A stretch of DNA of 42,777 bases from an uncultured Chlorobiaceae bacterium (GTDB lineage: Bacteria; Bacteroidota; Chlorobiia; Chlorobiales; Chlorobiaceae): the NCBI GenBank assembly GCA_903820085.1, contig CAIJGA010000022.1:1-42777 (forward strand). The letters run 5' to 3'. The notes under the pieces are model-generated. The model had not been told where the DNA came from. It did not search any database and worked only from the letters and a program-made list of their open reading frames with translations. Below, piece by piece: positions 7,937 through 16,408 of the stretch; position 1 is the first letter of the stretch, and every line of letters begins with the position of its first letter. A program made the translations under genes and the position numbers.

Positions 7937-8008
7937 TGGGGCGTCGCCAAGTGGTAAGGCATCGGCCTTTGGAGCCGACATCCGCAGGTTCGAATCCTGC
8001 CGCCCCAG
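7937..8008 (+). tRNA. tRNA-Gln (UUG)
   Basis: Full cloverleaf: acceptor arms TGGGGCG (7937-7943) and CGCCCCA (8001-8007), D-arm with GGTAAGGC, anticodon stem TCGGC/GCCGA with loop CTTTGGA giving anticodon TTG (7969-7971), and T-arm GCAGG-TTCGAAT-CCTGC. The U1-A72 pair and G discriminator are typical of bacterial tRNA-Gln. CCA is not encoded. A terminator hairpin follows at 8036. Confidence 0.96.
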
Positions 8009-8035
8009 CCTCCCCGGTTTGCGTGCATAAATGAG

Positions 8036-8063
8036 AAAAGGCAACCTTAACGGGTTGCCTTTT
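8036..8063. terminator. bidirectional terminator between tRNA-Gln and ahcY
   Basis: AAAA, stem GGCAACC (8040-8046) and GGTTGCC (8053-8059), then TTTT. It serves the tRNA on the plus strand and the metK-ahcY operon on the minus strand. Confidence 0.85.
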
Positions 8064-8086
8064 CTGTGTAAAGCGTACTCCTAGCG

Positions 8087-9538
8087 TCAATAGCGGTAAT
8101 GGTCCGGCTTGTAAGGTCCATCCAACGGAACACCGATATACTCAGCCTGCTCATCTGAAAGCCGGGTAAGTTTAACACCGAGCTGTTCAAGATGGAGTCT
8201 TGCAACCTCTTCATCAAGCGCTTTCGGAAGCCGGTAAACATCGATGGCATACTCTTTGGTCCAGAGCTCGATTTGCGCCAGCGTCTGGTTGGTGAAGGAG
8301 TTGCTCATCACAAACGAAGGGTGACCCGTTGCGCATCCAAGATTGACCAGGCGTCCTTCTGCAAGCAGATAGATGCAGTTGCCATTCTCAAAGGTATACT
8401 TGTCGACCTGCGGCTTGATGTTGAGCCTTTTTGCTCCCGCATAGGCGTAAAGCTGCTCAACCTGGATTTCGTTGTCGAAGTGACCGATGTTGCAGACAAT
8501 GGCTTCATCTTTCATCTGCTTCATGTGCTCAAGGGTGATGACATCCTTGTTGCCGGTTGTGGTCACAAAAATGTTTCCTTCCTTGACAGCCTCATCCATG
8601 GTAGAAACCTCGTAGCCCTCCATTGCGGCCTGCAATGCGCAGATCGGATCGATTTCGGTCACGATCACCCTGGCGCCATACGCGCGCATCGAACGGGCAG
8701 ATCCCTTGCCTACATCGCCGTACCCGAGCACCACAACAACCTTGCCGGCAACCATAACGTCGGTTGCACGCTTGATACCGTCAGCCAGTGACTCACGGCA
8801 TCCGTAGAGGTTGTCAAACTTTGACTTGGTGACCGAGTCGTTGACATTGATGGCAGGGAAGAGCAGTTCGCCTTTTTCCATCATCTGGTAGAGGCGGTGA
8901 ACACCGGTGGTGGTCTCTTCCGAAACACCCTTCATTTCTGCGGCAACTTTATGCCAGCGCTGGTTGTCTTCCGCAAAGACCTCTTTGAACTGCTGATAAA
9001 GAGCCTTTTCCTCCAGATTGCCTGGAGTTTTTTCGAGCAGTTCAGGATTGTTCTCGATTTTGTAACCGAGAATGATCATAAGGGTTGCGTCGCCGCCATC
9101 ATCGACGATGAGGTTCGGCCCTTTTCCGCCTTCAAACTGGAGAATCTGGCGGGTACACCACCAGTACTCTTCCAGGGTTTCACCTTTCCATGCAAAAACC
9201 GGGACACCGCTTTCTGCAATGGCTGCGGCAGCATGATCCTGGGTTGAGAAGATGTTGCAGCTTGCCCAGCGAACCTCGGCTCCGAGTTCTACAAGAGTTT
9301 CAATCAGAACAGCTGTCTGGATGGTCATATGCAGTGATCCAGCAATACGGGCACCTTTCAGCGGGAATTTGCCCGCATATTTGCGCCTTGTGGCCATAAG
9401 GCCAGGCATCTCTTTTTCAGCAATATCAATCTCCTTGCGTCCCCATTCTGCAAGCGAAAGATCGGCTACTTTATAATCAAGCATCTCTGCGACTGTTGTC
9501 ATTTCGTCATCTGGTTTTAATAAGTTGCGTTGGTTCAT
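8087..9538 (-). CDS. ahcY: adenosylhomocysteinase (S-adenosylhomocysteine hydrolase)
   Basis: Up to 483 residues. It hydrolyses S-adenosylhomocysteine to adenosine and homocysteine, closing the methyl cycle with MetK. Signature [15 protein letters not shown] lies near residue 93, the NAD-binding loop [12 protein letters not shown] near 275, and the protein ends in the usual PYKPDHYRY. The ATG at 9538 overlaps the metK stop as ATGA, implying coupling; the ATG at 9502 ([16 protein letters not shown]) is an alternative that matches the usual family N-terminus and would give 471 residues. It is the second gene of the metK-ahcY operon, under the same leader RNA. This gene pair is strong support for a Chlorobi origin. 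Confidence 0.96.
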   Translation of the reverse strand: MNQRNLLKPDDEMTTVAEMLDYKVADLSLAEWGRKEIDIAEKEMPGLMATRRKYAGKFPLKGARIAGSLHMTIQTAVLIETLVELGAEVRWASCNIFSTQDHAAAAIAESGVPVFAWKGETLEEYWWCTRQILQFEGGKGPNLIVDDGGDATLMIILGYKIENNPELLEKTPGNLEEKALYQQFKEVFAEDNQRWHKVAAEMKGVSEETTTGVHRLYQMMEKGELLFPAINVNDSVTKSKFDNLYGCRESLADGIKRATDVMVAGKVVVVLGYGDVGKGSARSMRAYGARVIVTEIDPICALQAAMEGYEVSTMDEAVKEGNIFVTTTGNKDVITLEHMKQMKDEAIVCNIGHFDNEIQVEQLYAYAGAKRLNIKPQVDKYTFENGNCIYLLAEGRLVNLGCATGHPSFVMSNSFTNQTLAQIELWTKEYAIDVYRLPKALDEEVARLHLEQLGVKLTRLSDEQAEYIGVPLDGPYKPDHYRY

Positions 9539-10749
9539 GCAAGGTTGAAGGCTTTTTTCAGCTCTGCAACCCCTTCAGTTTTTTCCCAAGGGAAGTTAGC
9601 GCGTCCGAAATGGCCGTAGGCTGCGGTCTCCTGGTAGCTCCAGCCCTCAGGTTTGTTCAGGCTGAAACGCTTGATGATGGCTGCTGGACGAAGATCAAAG
9701 ATCAGTTCAGCTTTTTCCTGGATCTGGGCATCGTTGAGGCCGTGTTTTGCTGTGTCATGCGTATTGATATAGATCGATACCGGACGGGCAACACCGATGG
9801 CATAGGAGACCTGAACGGTGCATTTGTCGGCCAGACCGGCAGCGACAATATTCTTTGCAACGTGACGTGCTGCGTAAGCTGCACTGCGGTCAACCTTCGA
9901 AGGATCTTTACCGCTGAATGCGCCGCCGCCATGAGGAGCTGCACCGCCGTAGGTATCCACAATGATCTTGCGTCCGGTCAGGCCGGTATCGCCATGCGGT
10001 CCACCGATGACAAAACGTCCGGTCGGATTGATATGAAACTTGGTGTTTGCATCAATCAGGTTGGCGGGGATCACCTTCTTGACAACATTTTCAATGATGT
10101 CATGCTTGATTACTTCCTGCCATGCGGCTTCACTGACGCCTTCGGGTTCCGGATCGTGCTGGGTTGACACAACAACAGCATCAACGCGTTTGACGATTTC
10201 GTTTTCGTATTCAAGCGTTACCTGGCTCTTGGAATCGGGGCGGAGGTAGGTCATGATTTTACCTTCCTTGCGGATTTCGGCAAGTTTTTTGACCAACTGC
10301 TGGGCAAACTGAATTGCAGCCGGCATCAGTTCAGGGGTTTCTGTGCATGCATAACCGAACATCATGCCCTGGTCGCCGGCTCCTACACGGTCAAACTCGT
10401 CAGCAATCTCTTCCTTGCGGTCAACACCGCGGTTGATATCGGGTGACTGGCTGTGGAGCGCTGAAAGCACGCCGCATGAGTTTGCTTCAAACATATACTC
10501 GCCTTTGGTGTAGCCGATTTCGGTGATCACCTTACGGGCAATTGTCTGGATATCAACAATTCCCTTTGTGGTAACTTCACCGCCAACAATCACCTGACCG
10601 GTGGTAACAAAAGTTTCACAGGCAACGCGTGAACTTGGGTCCTGGCGGAGAAAATCATCAAGTACAGCATCTGAAATCTGATCGGCAACCTTGTCCGGGT
10701 GTCCTTCTGAAACGGATTCTGAGGTAAAGAAATACCTTGTTTGTGACAT
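9535..10749 (-). CDS. metK: S-adenosylmethionine synthetase
   Basis: 404 residues, full length. It makes SAM from methionine and ATP. Family signatures are present: [16 protein letters not shown] near the N-terminus, the [16 protein letters not shown] hexapeptide region, and the phosphate-binding [19 protein letters not shown]. The gene is first in an operon with ahcY (4-bp ATGA overlap) and is preceded by a 237-base gap containing a structured RNA, so expression is probably controlled by SAM or a related metabolite. Many bulk methylations in green sulfur bacteria, such as those of bacteriochlorophyll, consume SAM. Confidence 0.97.
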   Translation of the reverse strand: MSQTRYFFTSESVSEGHPDKVADQISDAVLDDFLRQDPSSRVACETFVTTGQVIVGGEVTTKGIVDIQTIARKVITEIGYTKGEYMFEANSCGVLSALHSQSPDINRGVDRKEEIADEFDRVGAGDQGMMFGYACTETPELMPAAIQFAQQLVKKLAEIRKEGKIMTYLRPDSKSQVTLEYENEIVKRVDAVVVSTQHDPEPEGVSEAAWQEVIKHDIIENVVKKVIPANLIDANTKFHINPTGRFVIGGPHGDTGLTGRKIIVDTYGGAAPHGGGAFSGKDPSKVDRSAAYAARHVAKNIVAAGLADKCTVQVSYAIGVARPVSIYINTHDTAKHGLNDAQIQEKAELIFDLRPAAIIKRFSLNKPEGWSYQETAAYGHFGRANFPWEKTEGVAELKKAFNLA

Positions 10750-10847
10750 GTTCTGATAAGGTTTTGGTTAAACGAATGAAAGCAACAAAAAAATAACGTA
10801 AACGAACGGAATGTCTTTCGGTGAGAGAAGGGCAAAAAAGATGACCT

Positions 10848-10914
10848 GGACACGGAAAAACTTCCGGCAAGCTCGGGGGCACAACCCCTGCTGAGAGCTT
10901 GCGACACCGTGTCC
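10848..10914 (-). ncRNA. SAM-Chlorobi-type leader RNA upstream of metK-ahcY
   Basis: On the minus strand the leader folds into a closing stem of 8 perfect pairs (10907-10914 with 10848-10855, GGACACGG/CCGTGTCC), an inner 8-bp stem (10895-10902 with 10867-10874, GCAAGCTC/GAGCTTGC), and a tip where four or more G pair with CCCC (10875-10879, 10885-10888). A motif named SAM-Chlorobi has been published from this phylum, only in 5' UTRs of metK-ahcY operons. Position and operon match exactly; the structural consensus was not compared base by base. It starts about 100 bases before the metK ATG. Confidence 0.65.
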
Positions 10915-10986
10915 ATAGGTAATGGGGATGTCGATGAGAAAATAAGCAAAATGTAACCATTCGCCCTCTTCTATGCAAAAAATCTC

Positions 10987-11964
10987 TTAACCAACCCGTA
11001 TCTCCGAGTAATCGCCAACATTAATCTGCTGGAAGTTACCGGTAATAAAGGCATTGTTCCCGACGATCGAGTGATCAAGCATGATATGGGCAACCCTTGC
11101 GTTATAACCGATAATGGAATTTCTGGAAATAACGTTTGTAATAACGGCCTGTTCACCGATGGTGGTATAGGGACCGATAATAGAGTTTTCAAGAACAGCA
11201 TTATCAGCGATAAAGACGGGGTCATTGATAATGCAGCCGGGATATGCTTTGGTCGAGACGTTGTTTTTGAGGAGAATCTCGTTGGTGGCAAGCAGAGTTT
11301 CAGGCTTGCCGCAGTCATACCAGCCGTGAACCGGGAAGGTGGTGAAGATTTCGCCACCTTCAATCATGGATTGCAGGGCGTCGGTAAGCTGGTATTCCCC
11401 CTTAGTTTTAATGTCATTCTTTATCAGGTGGTCGATACTTGAAAAAAGCGGACCGGCCTGCTGCAGAAAATAAAGACCGACAATGGCAAGATTACTGACA
11501 AGAGTATCGGGCTTTTCCACCAGTTTCAATATTCTTGCTCCATCGGTTACAGCAACGCCGAATCGCCTTGGATCTTCAACCTCCTTGACTCCAAGGGTAG
11601 AATAGGTGCTATTGAGTACCATTTTAAGATCGACATCAAAAATGGTGTCACCAAGAATGATGAACAGCGGTTCATTATCAATAATGTAAGGTTTGCACAT
11701 CCAGATGGCATGGGCAAGTCCAAGGAGTTCGGTCTGGGTAACAAAGGTGAACTTGATGCTGTAATGCTTCTTCAGCCAATCTTCAACCATGTCGCCCATA
11801 TAGCCCACAATGACGATGGCTTCATCAATGCCGGCGGCAATAAGCTTGTCCATAATATGGCCGATAATCGGTTTTCCAGCCACGTTGAGCAATACTTTGG
11901 GATGAGAAAAAGTGTGAGGGCGTAAACGGCTGCCTACCCCTGCAACAGGAATGATTGCTTTCAT
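10987..11964 (-). CDS. sugar-phosphate nucleotidyltransferase with C-terminal left-handed beta-helix
   Basis: 325 residues. The N-terminus MKAIIPVAGVGSRLRPHTF followed by PK is the nucleotide-binding signature of the RfbA/GlmU/GalU-type nucleotidyltransferases, and a GDTIFD segment supplies the metal-binding Asp. After residue 240 come hexapeptide-like repeats (PVFIADNAVLENSIIGPYTTIGEQAVI...) of a left-handed beta-helix. It should join a sugar-1-phosphate to a nucleotide in the cytoplasm for surface polysaccharides or glycolipids. The sugar cannot be read from sequence; similar Chlorobi proteins are annotated as glucose-1-phosphate thymidylyltransferase or mannose-1-phosphate guanylyltransferase. 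It precedes metK on the same strand but is separated by the leader RNA. Confidence 0.85.
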   Translation of the reverse strand: MKAIIPVAGVGSRLRPHTFSHPKVLLNVAGKPIIGHIMDKLIAAGIDEAIVIVGYMGDMVEDWLKKHYSIKFTFVTQTELLGLAHAIWMCKPYIIDNEPLFIILGDTIFDVDLKMVLNSTYSTLGVKEVEDPRRFGVAVTDGARILKLVEKPDTLVSNLAIVGLYFLQQAGPLFSSIDHLIKNDIKTKGEYQLTDALQSMIEGGEIFTTFPVHGWYDCGKPETLLATNEILLKNNVSTKAYPGCIINDPVFIADNAVLENSIIGPYTTIGEQAVITNVISRNSIIGYNARVAHIMLDHSIVGNNAFITGNFQQINVGDYSEIRVG

Positions 11965-12196
11965 GTTTTCCCAATAATTATGGTTTTAAAATCAAATGCC
12001 TGCTGTTCTTTTATTATGCTACAAAAAAAGATTATAAAATTAAATACTCCAATAACCGCAAGAGGGCTGTTAAAAAGAAAAATCAGTTGTATTTTATACT
12101 AAAGCAATCATAGTTTTATTTTTTTGGCAAAAAAAGCTCAGCAGCAGATTGAAACAGAGGTACAAAGACAATACGATAAGTATCAATAAGCCGGTG

Positions 12197-12601
12197 ATGT
12201 CAGGGAGGTTCAAGGAAGTTTTCAGGCAATCCGGAGTTATTCCCGTCCTTGACAACCGGGTGGTTCTTATTACGTCCAAAAAATCGGAGCGATGGGTTAT
12301 TCCCAAGGGACATGTCGAAAAAGGGTTGACCCCTGCAGAATCTGCCGCCAAAGAGGCTTATGAAGAAGCTGGCTTGATCGGTGTTGTTCACCATAAGGAA
12401 GCTGGCCAGTATCAGTATGCCAAATTCGGCAAACTTTTTTCGGTTCAGGTCTATCCGCTTTTTATTGAGACCATGCTTGATGAATGGGATGAAATGCATG
12501 ACCGGCAGCGAAAACTGGTTACACCGTCCGAGGCCATCGAGATGCTCTGTCATGAAGATCTCAAGCAGATCATTGCTGATTTTTTTATGAAAAATATTTA
12601 G
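12197..12601 (+). CDS. Nudix hydrolase
   Basis: 134 residues from ATG 12197. The Nudix box runs from GHVEKGLTPAESAAKEAYEE into AGL. The pyrophosphatase residues Glu-x-x-Glu-Glu are kept, while the first Glu of the consensus is Leu and the Arg is Lys. The preceding WVIPKG is typical of the diphosphoinositol-polyphosphate/Ap4A-like branch. It hydrolyses a nucleoside diphosphate linked to another moiety, substrate unknown. A TTG at 12149 would add 16 residues without family character. It is divergent from the nucleotidyltransferase gene across a 230-base gap in which no distinct element is seen. Confidence 0.85.
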   Translation: MSGRFKEVFRQSGVIPVLDNRVVLITSKKSERWVIPKGHVEKGLTPAESAAKEAYEEAGLIGVVHHKEAGQYQYAKFGKLFSVQVYPLFIETMLDEWDEMHDRQRKLVTPSEAIEMLCHEDLKQIIADFFMKNI

Positions 12602-12665
12602 TTATTCGGGAAATATTGTTTTTTAATTAACCTTCTTGTGCTATATTGGGCCTTCCGTTAAAGAA

Positions 12666-12738
12666 CGGGGTGTGGCGCAGTTGGTAGCGTGCCTGCTTTG
12701 GGAGCAGGAGGCCCCGAGTTCGAGTCTCGGCACCCCGA
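12666..12738 (+). tRNA. tRNA-Pro (UGG)
   Basis: Acceptor CGGGGTG with CACCCCG (12731-12737), anticodon stem CCTGC/GCAGG with loop TTTGGGA, anticodon TGG; T-arm CCGAG-TTCGAGT-CTCGG. First of four tandem tRNAs. An upstream TATATT at about 12642 may be its -10 box. CCA is not encoded. Confidence 0.96.
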
Positions 12739-12765
12739 CAGGTAAAGGTTCTGACGATTGAAGCT

Positions 12766-12838
<73 letters not shown>

Positions 12839-12866
12839 CAAGATGAAAGTCCGTAAAGTTTTACAC

Positions 12867-12941
12867 GGTGATTGTAGCTCAGTTGGTTAGAGCGCCAGGT
12901 TGTGGCCCTGGAGGCCGGGGGTTCGAGTCCCCTCATTCACC
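12867..12941 (+). tRNA. tRNA-His (GUG)
   Basis: Acceptor GTGATTG with CATTCAC (12934-12940), with one T-T mismatch at 5-68, and the extra G at 12867 opposite discriminator C, the histidine identity pair. Anticodon stem CCAGG/CCTGG with loop TTGTGGC, anticodon GTG. T-arm GGGGG-TTCGAGT-CCCCT. The acceptor mismatch is unusual but the rest is regular. Confidence 0.94.
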
Positions 12942-12948
12942 CATATAA

Positions 12949-13020
12949 GGCCCCATCGACTAGTGGTTAGGTCATCACCCTTTCAAGGTGGTAGCACGGG
13001 TTCGAATCCCGTTGGGGTCA
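12949..13020 (+). tRNA. tRNA-Glu (UUC)
   Basis: Acceptor GGCCCCA with TGGGGTC (13013-13019), anticodon stem TCACC/GGTGG with loop CTTTCAA, anticodon TTC; T-arm ACGGG-TTCGAAT-CCCGT. It is the last of the four-tRNA cluster, directly followed by a terminator hairpin. Confidence 0.95.
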
Positions 13021-13026
13021 CACTAT

Positions 13027-13060
13027 AAAGCTCTGTTCTTTGCCGGTACAGGGCTTTTTT
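13027..13060 (+). terminator. terminator of the Pro-Arg-His-Glu tRNA cluster
   Basis: AAAGCTCTGT (13027-13036) pairs with ACAGGGCTTT (13048-13057) with one G-U pair, followed by T residues. It ends 30 bases before the pheT start, which also argues against any longer PheT N-terminus. Confidence 0.8.
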
Positions 13061-13090
13061 AAATTCATGAAAGCAGATTTTCCTCTCGTT

Positions 13091-15502
13091 ATGAAAATAT
13101 CTGTCAGTTGGCTCAAAGATTTTCTTCCTTCCTTTTCTGCCGATACTCCGTCACTTGTCGAAAAATTGACCTTTCTCGGGTTTGAAGTGGAGGAGGTTCA
13201 AGAGCCCTCTCTTCCTGACGATCGCGTTGTTGTCGGGCGAATCGATGAAGTTACGACGCATCCCAACGCTGAACGGTTGACGATTTGCCGGGTTGATGTT
13301 GGTCGTGAAGAACTTCTTCAGATTGTGTGCGGTGCCCCGAATGTCAAAGCAGGGATGCTTGTTCCGGTTGCCACCGATAAAGCAAGGCTGACGGGTTCTG
13401 ACGGTCAATCCTTTACCATCAAGCCGTCAAAAATTCGAGGCGAACGCTCTTTCGGCATGATTTGCGCTGCAGACGAACTCGGGCTCTCTGATGACCATTC
13501 AGGCGTTATGGAGCTTGACCCCTCGTGCACTATCGGAGATCCGGTTGCCCGTTATCTTGATGGCGATGTGGTGCTTGATATTGCCGTAACGCCAAACAGG
13601 CCTGATGTTCTTTCTCATCTTGGAGTGGCAAGAGAACTTGCAGGAGATGAGGAGATCCTCTATCCGGCACAGAACCCTGTGGCGTTCTCAAAAACCGGCA
13701 CGCTGGTTGATGTCCGCGATGCCGTTGCCTGCCCTTATTATACCGGTGTCGTCATTAGAGGCGTAACTGTTGCCCAGTCTCCCGCATGGCTTCGTCGAAA
13801 GCTCGAAAGTATCGGGTTAAGACCAAAGAACAACATTGTTGATATCACCAACTATATTCTTCACGGACTTGGCCAGCCCCTGCACGCCTTCGATCTTGGC
13901 AAGCTTGCTGATGGCCGGGTTGTGGTCCGCAGCGATATGCGTGGCGAATTTGTTGCCATCAATCAGCAGCTTTGCCCGGTCGAGCCGGGAATGCCGGTTA
14001 TTTGCGACAGCCTGAAACCCCTGGCGCTTGCCGGTGTCATGGGCGGTCTTGATTCAGCCGTGAGTGAGGCTACAACGGATATTCTGCTTGAGTCAGCCTG
14101 GTTTGATCCCTCCATGATCCGGAAATCGGCTAAAAAATCCGCAATTTCTTCAGATGCCTCGTACCGCTACGAGAGGGGTATCGACCCTCGCAATGTCAGG
14201 CGGTCGGCAGAGTGCGCCGTCTCCCTGATTCTGGAACTTGCCGGCGGAAGTATTGCAGAGGCCCAGGAGTGGGGTTCAGTTCCTGCTGACCTGCGCCGGG
14301 TAACCTTGAGGCCGGCCCGGGTCAATGCCCTGCTTGGCAGTTCTCTTGGCGCCCCCGAAATGGCAGAGATGCTCCGGCGGATTGGATTTTCAACAGAAGG
14401 AGCTGTGGGGGAGACGATCACCTTTGAGGTGCCATCCTGCAGGGTCGACGTTTCAGAGGAGATCGATCTTGTTGAGGAAATTGCCCGCCTGTACGGTTAC
14501 GACAATATCCAGCCTTCAGCCCAGATGGCAACCATCTATCCGCAGTCCCGCCACTTCCCGGAGTTTTTCCCTGATTTTCTCCGCTCTCTCATGGTCGGCC
14601 TAAATTTCCGCGAAATTCTTACCAATCCTCTTGTAAAAAGAGATGAGGCCGCATTGTTCAGCGACCGGCTTGTCGAAGTCCTCAATCCAATCAGTGAAGG
14701 CCTTGAGGTGCTCCGGCCCGGGCTGATACCGGGATTTCTCAAAGTCATCAGCCATAATATCCGCCACGGCAACCGGGATTTAAGACTCTTTGAGGTTGCA
14801 AGGGGATTTCAGAGTGTGCCCGAAACAGGGCGCCCGCTTGAGACGTTGCTTGACGCTTACCGGGAGCAGGAGCAGCTTGTTCTGGCCATGACGGGTAGCC
14901 GTTTCCCCCGAATCTGGAACCAGTTACCCGAAAAGGTTGATTTTTACGATCTTATGGGTGCTGTTGAGATGCTTCTTGAGAAGCTGAATTTGCTTGATAA
15001 ATCAGCGGTGAATATTTATACTGAGGGCACTGTCAGCATTGAAGTGCAGTTGACAGAGAAGGGAAAGAGTTGTGCGTACAAGGTTGGTGAGGTTCGGCAA
15101 CTCGGTTCAGAGCTTCTGGACAAATTTGATATCGGACAGGATGTTTATATAGCGGAACTTGATGCAGCCGTTCTTGAGCGCTGTTTCAATCCGGAAGTCA
15201 CGTATGAGCCGCCATCCAGATTTCCAGTTGTTCAGAGGGATATATCGCTTATTCTGCCGCCAGACGTTTCGGTTCAGTCACTTGTTGAGCTTGTGCGTTC
15301 AAGTGATGCGTTGATCAGGGATGTCTCTGTTTTTGATCTTTTCGAACGCGCTCCTGAGGATGGTGGGGAGCGAAGCGTTGCACTCTCTCTTGAGATTGCT
15401 GATCATACAGGAACGTTGCATGACGAAAAAATTAGCGATATTCTTTCGAAAGTCGGCAGTAATGCCGCGAGTAAGCTTGGTGCGGTAATTCGACAAGTCT
15501 GA
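13091..15502 (+). CDS. pheT: phenylalanyl-tRNA synthetase beta subunit
   Basis: 803 residues, normal length. Domains in order: short N-terminal module starting MKISVSWLKDFLPSFS; a tRNA-binding OB fold (about 40-150, with the HPNAERLTICRVD signature); B3/B4 editing domain (about 210-390); B5 domain (about 400-475); catalytic-like core; and a C-terminal FDX-ACB anticodon-binding domain (about 710-803, PPSRFPVVQRDISLIL). With PheS it charges tRNA-Phe and edits mischarged Tyr. PheS is not in the window. The ATG at 13091 is chosen because the open frame upstream runs through the tRNA terminator. It leads a run with the coiled-coil gene and zapA. Confidence 0.97.
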   Translation: MKISVSWLKDFLPSFSADTPSLVEKLTFLGFEVEEVQEPSLPDDRVVVGRIDEVTTHPNAERLTICRVDVGREELLQIVCGAPNVKAGMLVPVATDKARLTGSDGQSFTIKPSKIRGERSFGMICAADELGLSDDHSGVMELDPSCTIGDPVARYLDGDVVLDIAVTPNRPDVLSHLGVARELAGDEEILYPAQNPVAFSKTGTLVDVRDAVACPYYTGVVIRGVTVAQSPAWLRRKLESIGLRPKNNIVDITNYILHGLGQPLHAFDLGKLADGRVVVRSDMRGEFVAINQQLCPVEPGMPVICDSLKPLALAGVMGGLDSAVSEATTDILLESAWFDPSMIRKSAKKSAISSDASYRYERGIDPRNVRRSAECAVSLILELAGGSIAEAQEWGSVPADLRRVTLRPARVNALLGSSLGAPEMAEMLRRIGFSTEGAVGETITFEVPSCRVDVSEEIDLVEEIARLYGYDNIQPSAQMATIYPQSRHFPEFFPDFLRSLMVGLNFREILTNPLVKRDEAALFSDRLVEVLNPISEGLEVLRPGLIPGFLKVISHNIRHGNRDLRLFEVARGFQSVPETGRPLETLLDAYREQEQLVLAMTGSRFPRIWNQLPEKVDFYDLMGAVEMLLEKLNLLDKSAVNIYTEGTVSIEVQLTEKGKSCAYKVGEVRQLGSELLDKFDIGQDVYIAELDAAVLERCFNPEVTYEPPSRFPVVQRDISLILPPDVSVQSLVELVRSSDALIRDVSVFDLFERAPEDGGERSVALSLEIADHTGTLHDEKISDILSKVGSNAASKLGAVIRQV

Positions 15503-15516
15503 TACTCTTTGTTTCT

Positions 15517-15822
15517 ATGCAAGATTTAGATGGGCAAAATATTACGGTTGATGTCAACCTTCTTGAGACAAATATTGAACTCCTTGTTGCCCGGCTGACT
15601 GACTGCCGGAAAGAGAACGATGTATTGCGATCTGAACTCTCAAGTCTGCAAAATATTTTGAGGAATTATAAGTTGCCCGGAACAGTCGGTTCCTCTGCCA
15701 TGGATGCCAGTGGCACTCCCGTAGGAGTGCTTGACTATGCAGAAAAAGTGCAGGTGAAACAGAAACTGGTTCTGATTTTGCAGAAAATAGAGCTGGAGCT
15801 CAGAAACAATCAGGCTTTGTAA
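15517..15822 (+). CDS. small coiled-coil protein between pheT and zapA
   Basis: 101 residues, not firmly recognised. Residues 10-55 form a leucine-rich heptad stretch (NLLETNIELLVARLTDCRKE) and residues 75-100 a second amphipathic helix; a Gly/Ser/Pro linker lies between. It sits 14 bases after pheT and 8 bases before zapA. By position and coiled-coil character it resembles the ZapB/SlyX-like small proteins that often accompany zapA in other phyla, so a cell-division partner role is plausible but not shown. No clear Shine-Dalgarno site. Confidence 0.65.
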   Translation: MQDLDGQNITVDVNLLETNIELLVARLTDCRKENDVLRSELSSLQNILRNYKLPGTVGSSAMDASGTPVGVLDYAEKVQVKQKLVLILQKIELELRNNQAL

Positions 15823-15830
15823 GTATTGCG

Positions 15831-16094
15831 ATGGAAAAAATTGATGTAAATGTTTATGGTTACAGCTATCCTTTAAGGGTCGAAAGACGGGAAGTGACCG
15901 AAAAAGCAGCCCGTGATGTTGATGCGGTAATGCGGCTTTTTGCTGAAAAGGCTCCGGCATTTGAACCGGTAAAGTTGGCAGTACTTGCAGCTATTTCGTT
16001 TGCTGAAAAGAAAGTCGAACTTGAAGAAGAGATGGCGTTGCTGAAGCAGAACATTGCCCGTCTTAATGTTTTTATTGGGCAGAATCTGCAATAA
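15831..16094 (+). CDS. zapA: cell division protein ZapA
   Basis: 87 residues. The N-terminal beta-hairpin with INVNVYGYSYPL-like sequence (KIDVNVYGYSYPLRV), the helix carrying VTEKAARDVDAVM, then LAVLAAISFAEKKVELEEEM and a C-terminal coiled coil are the ZapA pattern. ZapA crosslinks FtsZ protofilaments at the division ring. It is short, as in other bacteria of this type. It follows the small coiled-coil gene closely, and a 6S RNA gene lies directly downstream, the same zapA-ssrS order known from Proteobacteria. Confidence 0.87.
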   Translation: MEKIDVNVYGYSYPLRVERREVTEKAARDVDAVMRLFAEKAPAFEPVKLAVLAAISFAEKKVELEEEMALLKQNIARLNVFIGQNLQ

Positions 16095-16117
16095 ACCGTT
16101 ACATTGATAAGAAATAT

Positions 16118-16350
16118 CCGCACCAGTTGATTGGGGTGTCTGTAAGTAAAAGAACTAACATCAATAAAAAGGGAGCCAAGCTCTTCTTTTTGATTGCAGG
16201 CCTTACTGAATATTCCGGCATATCCATGTCAGGAATTTTTCGGGAACAGTGGAAACACCGTTCCATTGGAAGCAAAAAATCAGAAGGAGGCACCCACCGT
16301 GAAACACGGGTTCTTGAATCTTACGCACATCAGTCATGGTGCGGTTTTTT
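16118..16350 (+). ncRNA. ssrS: 6S RNA
   Basis: The 314 bases between zapA and rny hold a long imperfect rod. CCGCACCA (16118-16125) pairs perfectly with TGGTGCGG (16337-16344), followed by seven T as terminator. Inside, CTGTAAG on the left faces CTTACG on the right. The 3' half contains a CACCGTGAAACACGGGTTCT hairpin followed by a TTGAATCTTACGC segment, closely resembling the corresponding part of E. coli 6S RNA. 6S RNA mimics an open promoter and binds the housekeeping RNA polymerase holoenzyme. The length of about 230 nt is somewhat long for the family; the exact 5' end is inferred from the closing stem. Confidence 0.85.
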
Positions 16351-16408
16351 TGTTTAAAAACGGTGCCTCATAGTTGCGTTATGAGAGCATGAAAAAGGAG
16401 GGAATTTA

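Noticed and set aside
8192-10249. Long plus-strand frames (up to 223 codons) opposite ahcY and metK
   Set aside because: Shadows of highly conserved genes with strong codon bias; no start context or motif of their own.
12149-12196. TTG start 16 codons before the Nudix gene ATG
   Set aside because: No Shine-Dalgarno site and no family similarity; ATG 12197 gives the expected N-terminus.
13040-13090. Longer N-terminus for PheT from an upstream non-ATG start
   Set aside because: It runs through the terminator of the tRNA cluster, and the family N-terminus starts at ATG 13091.
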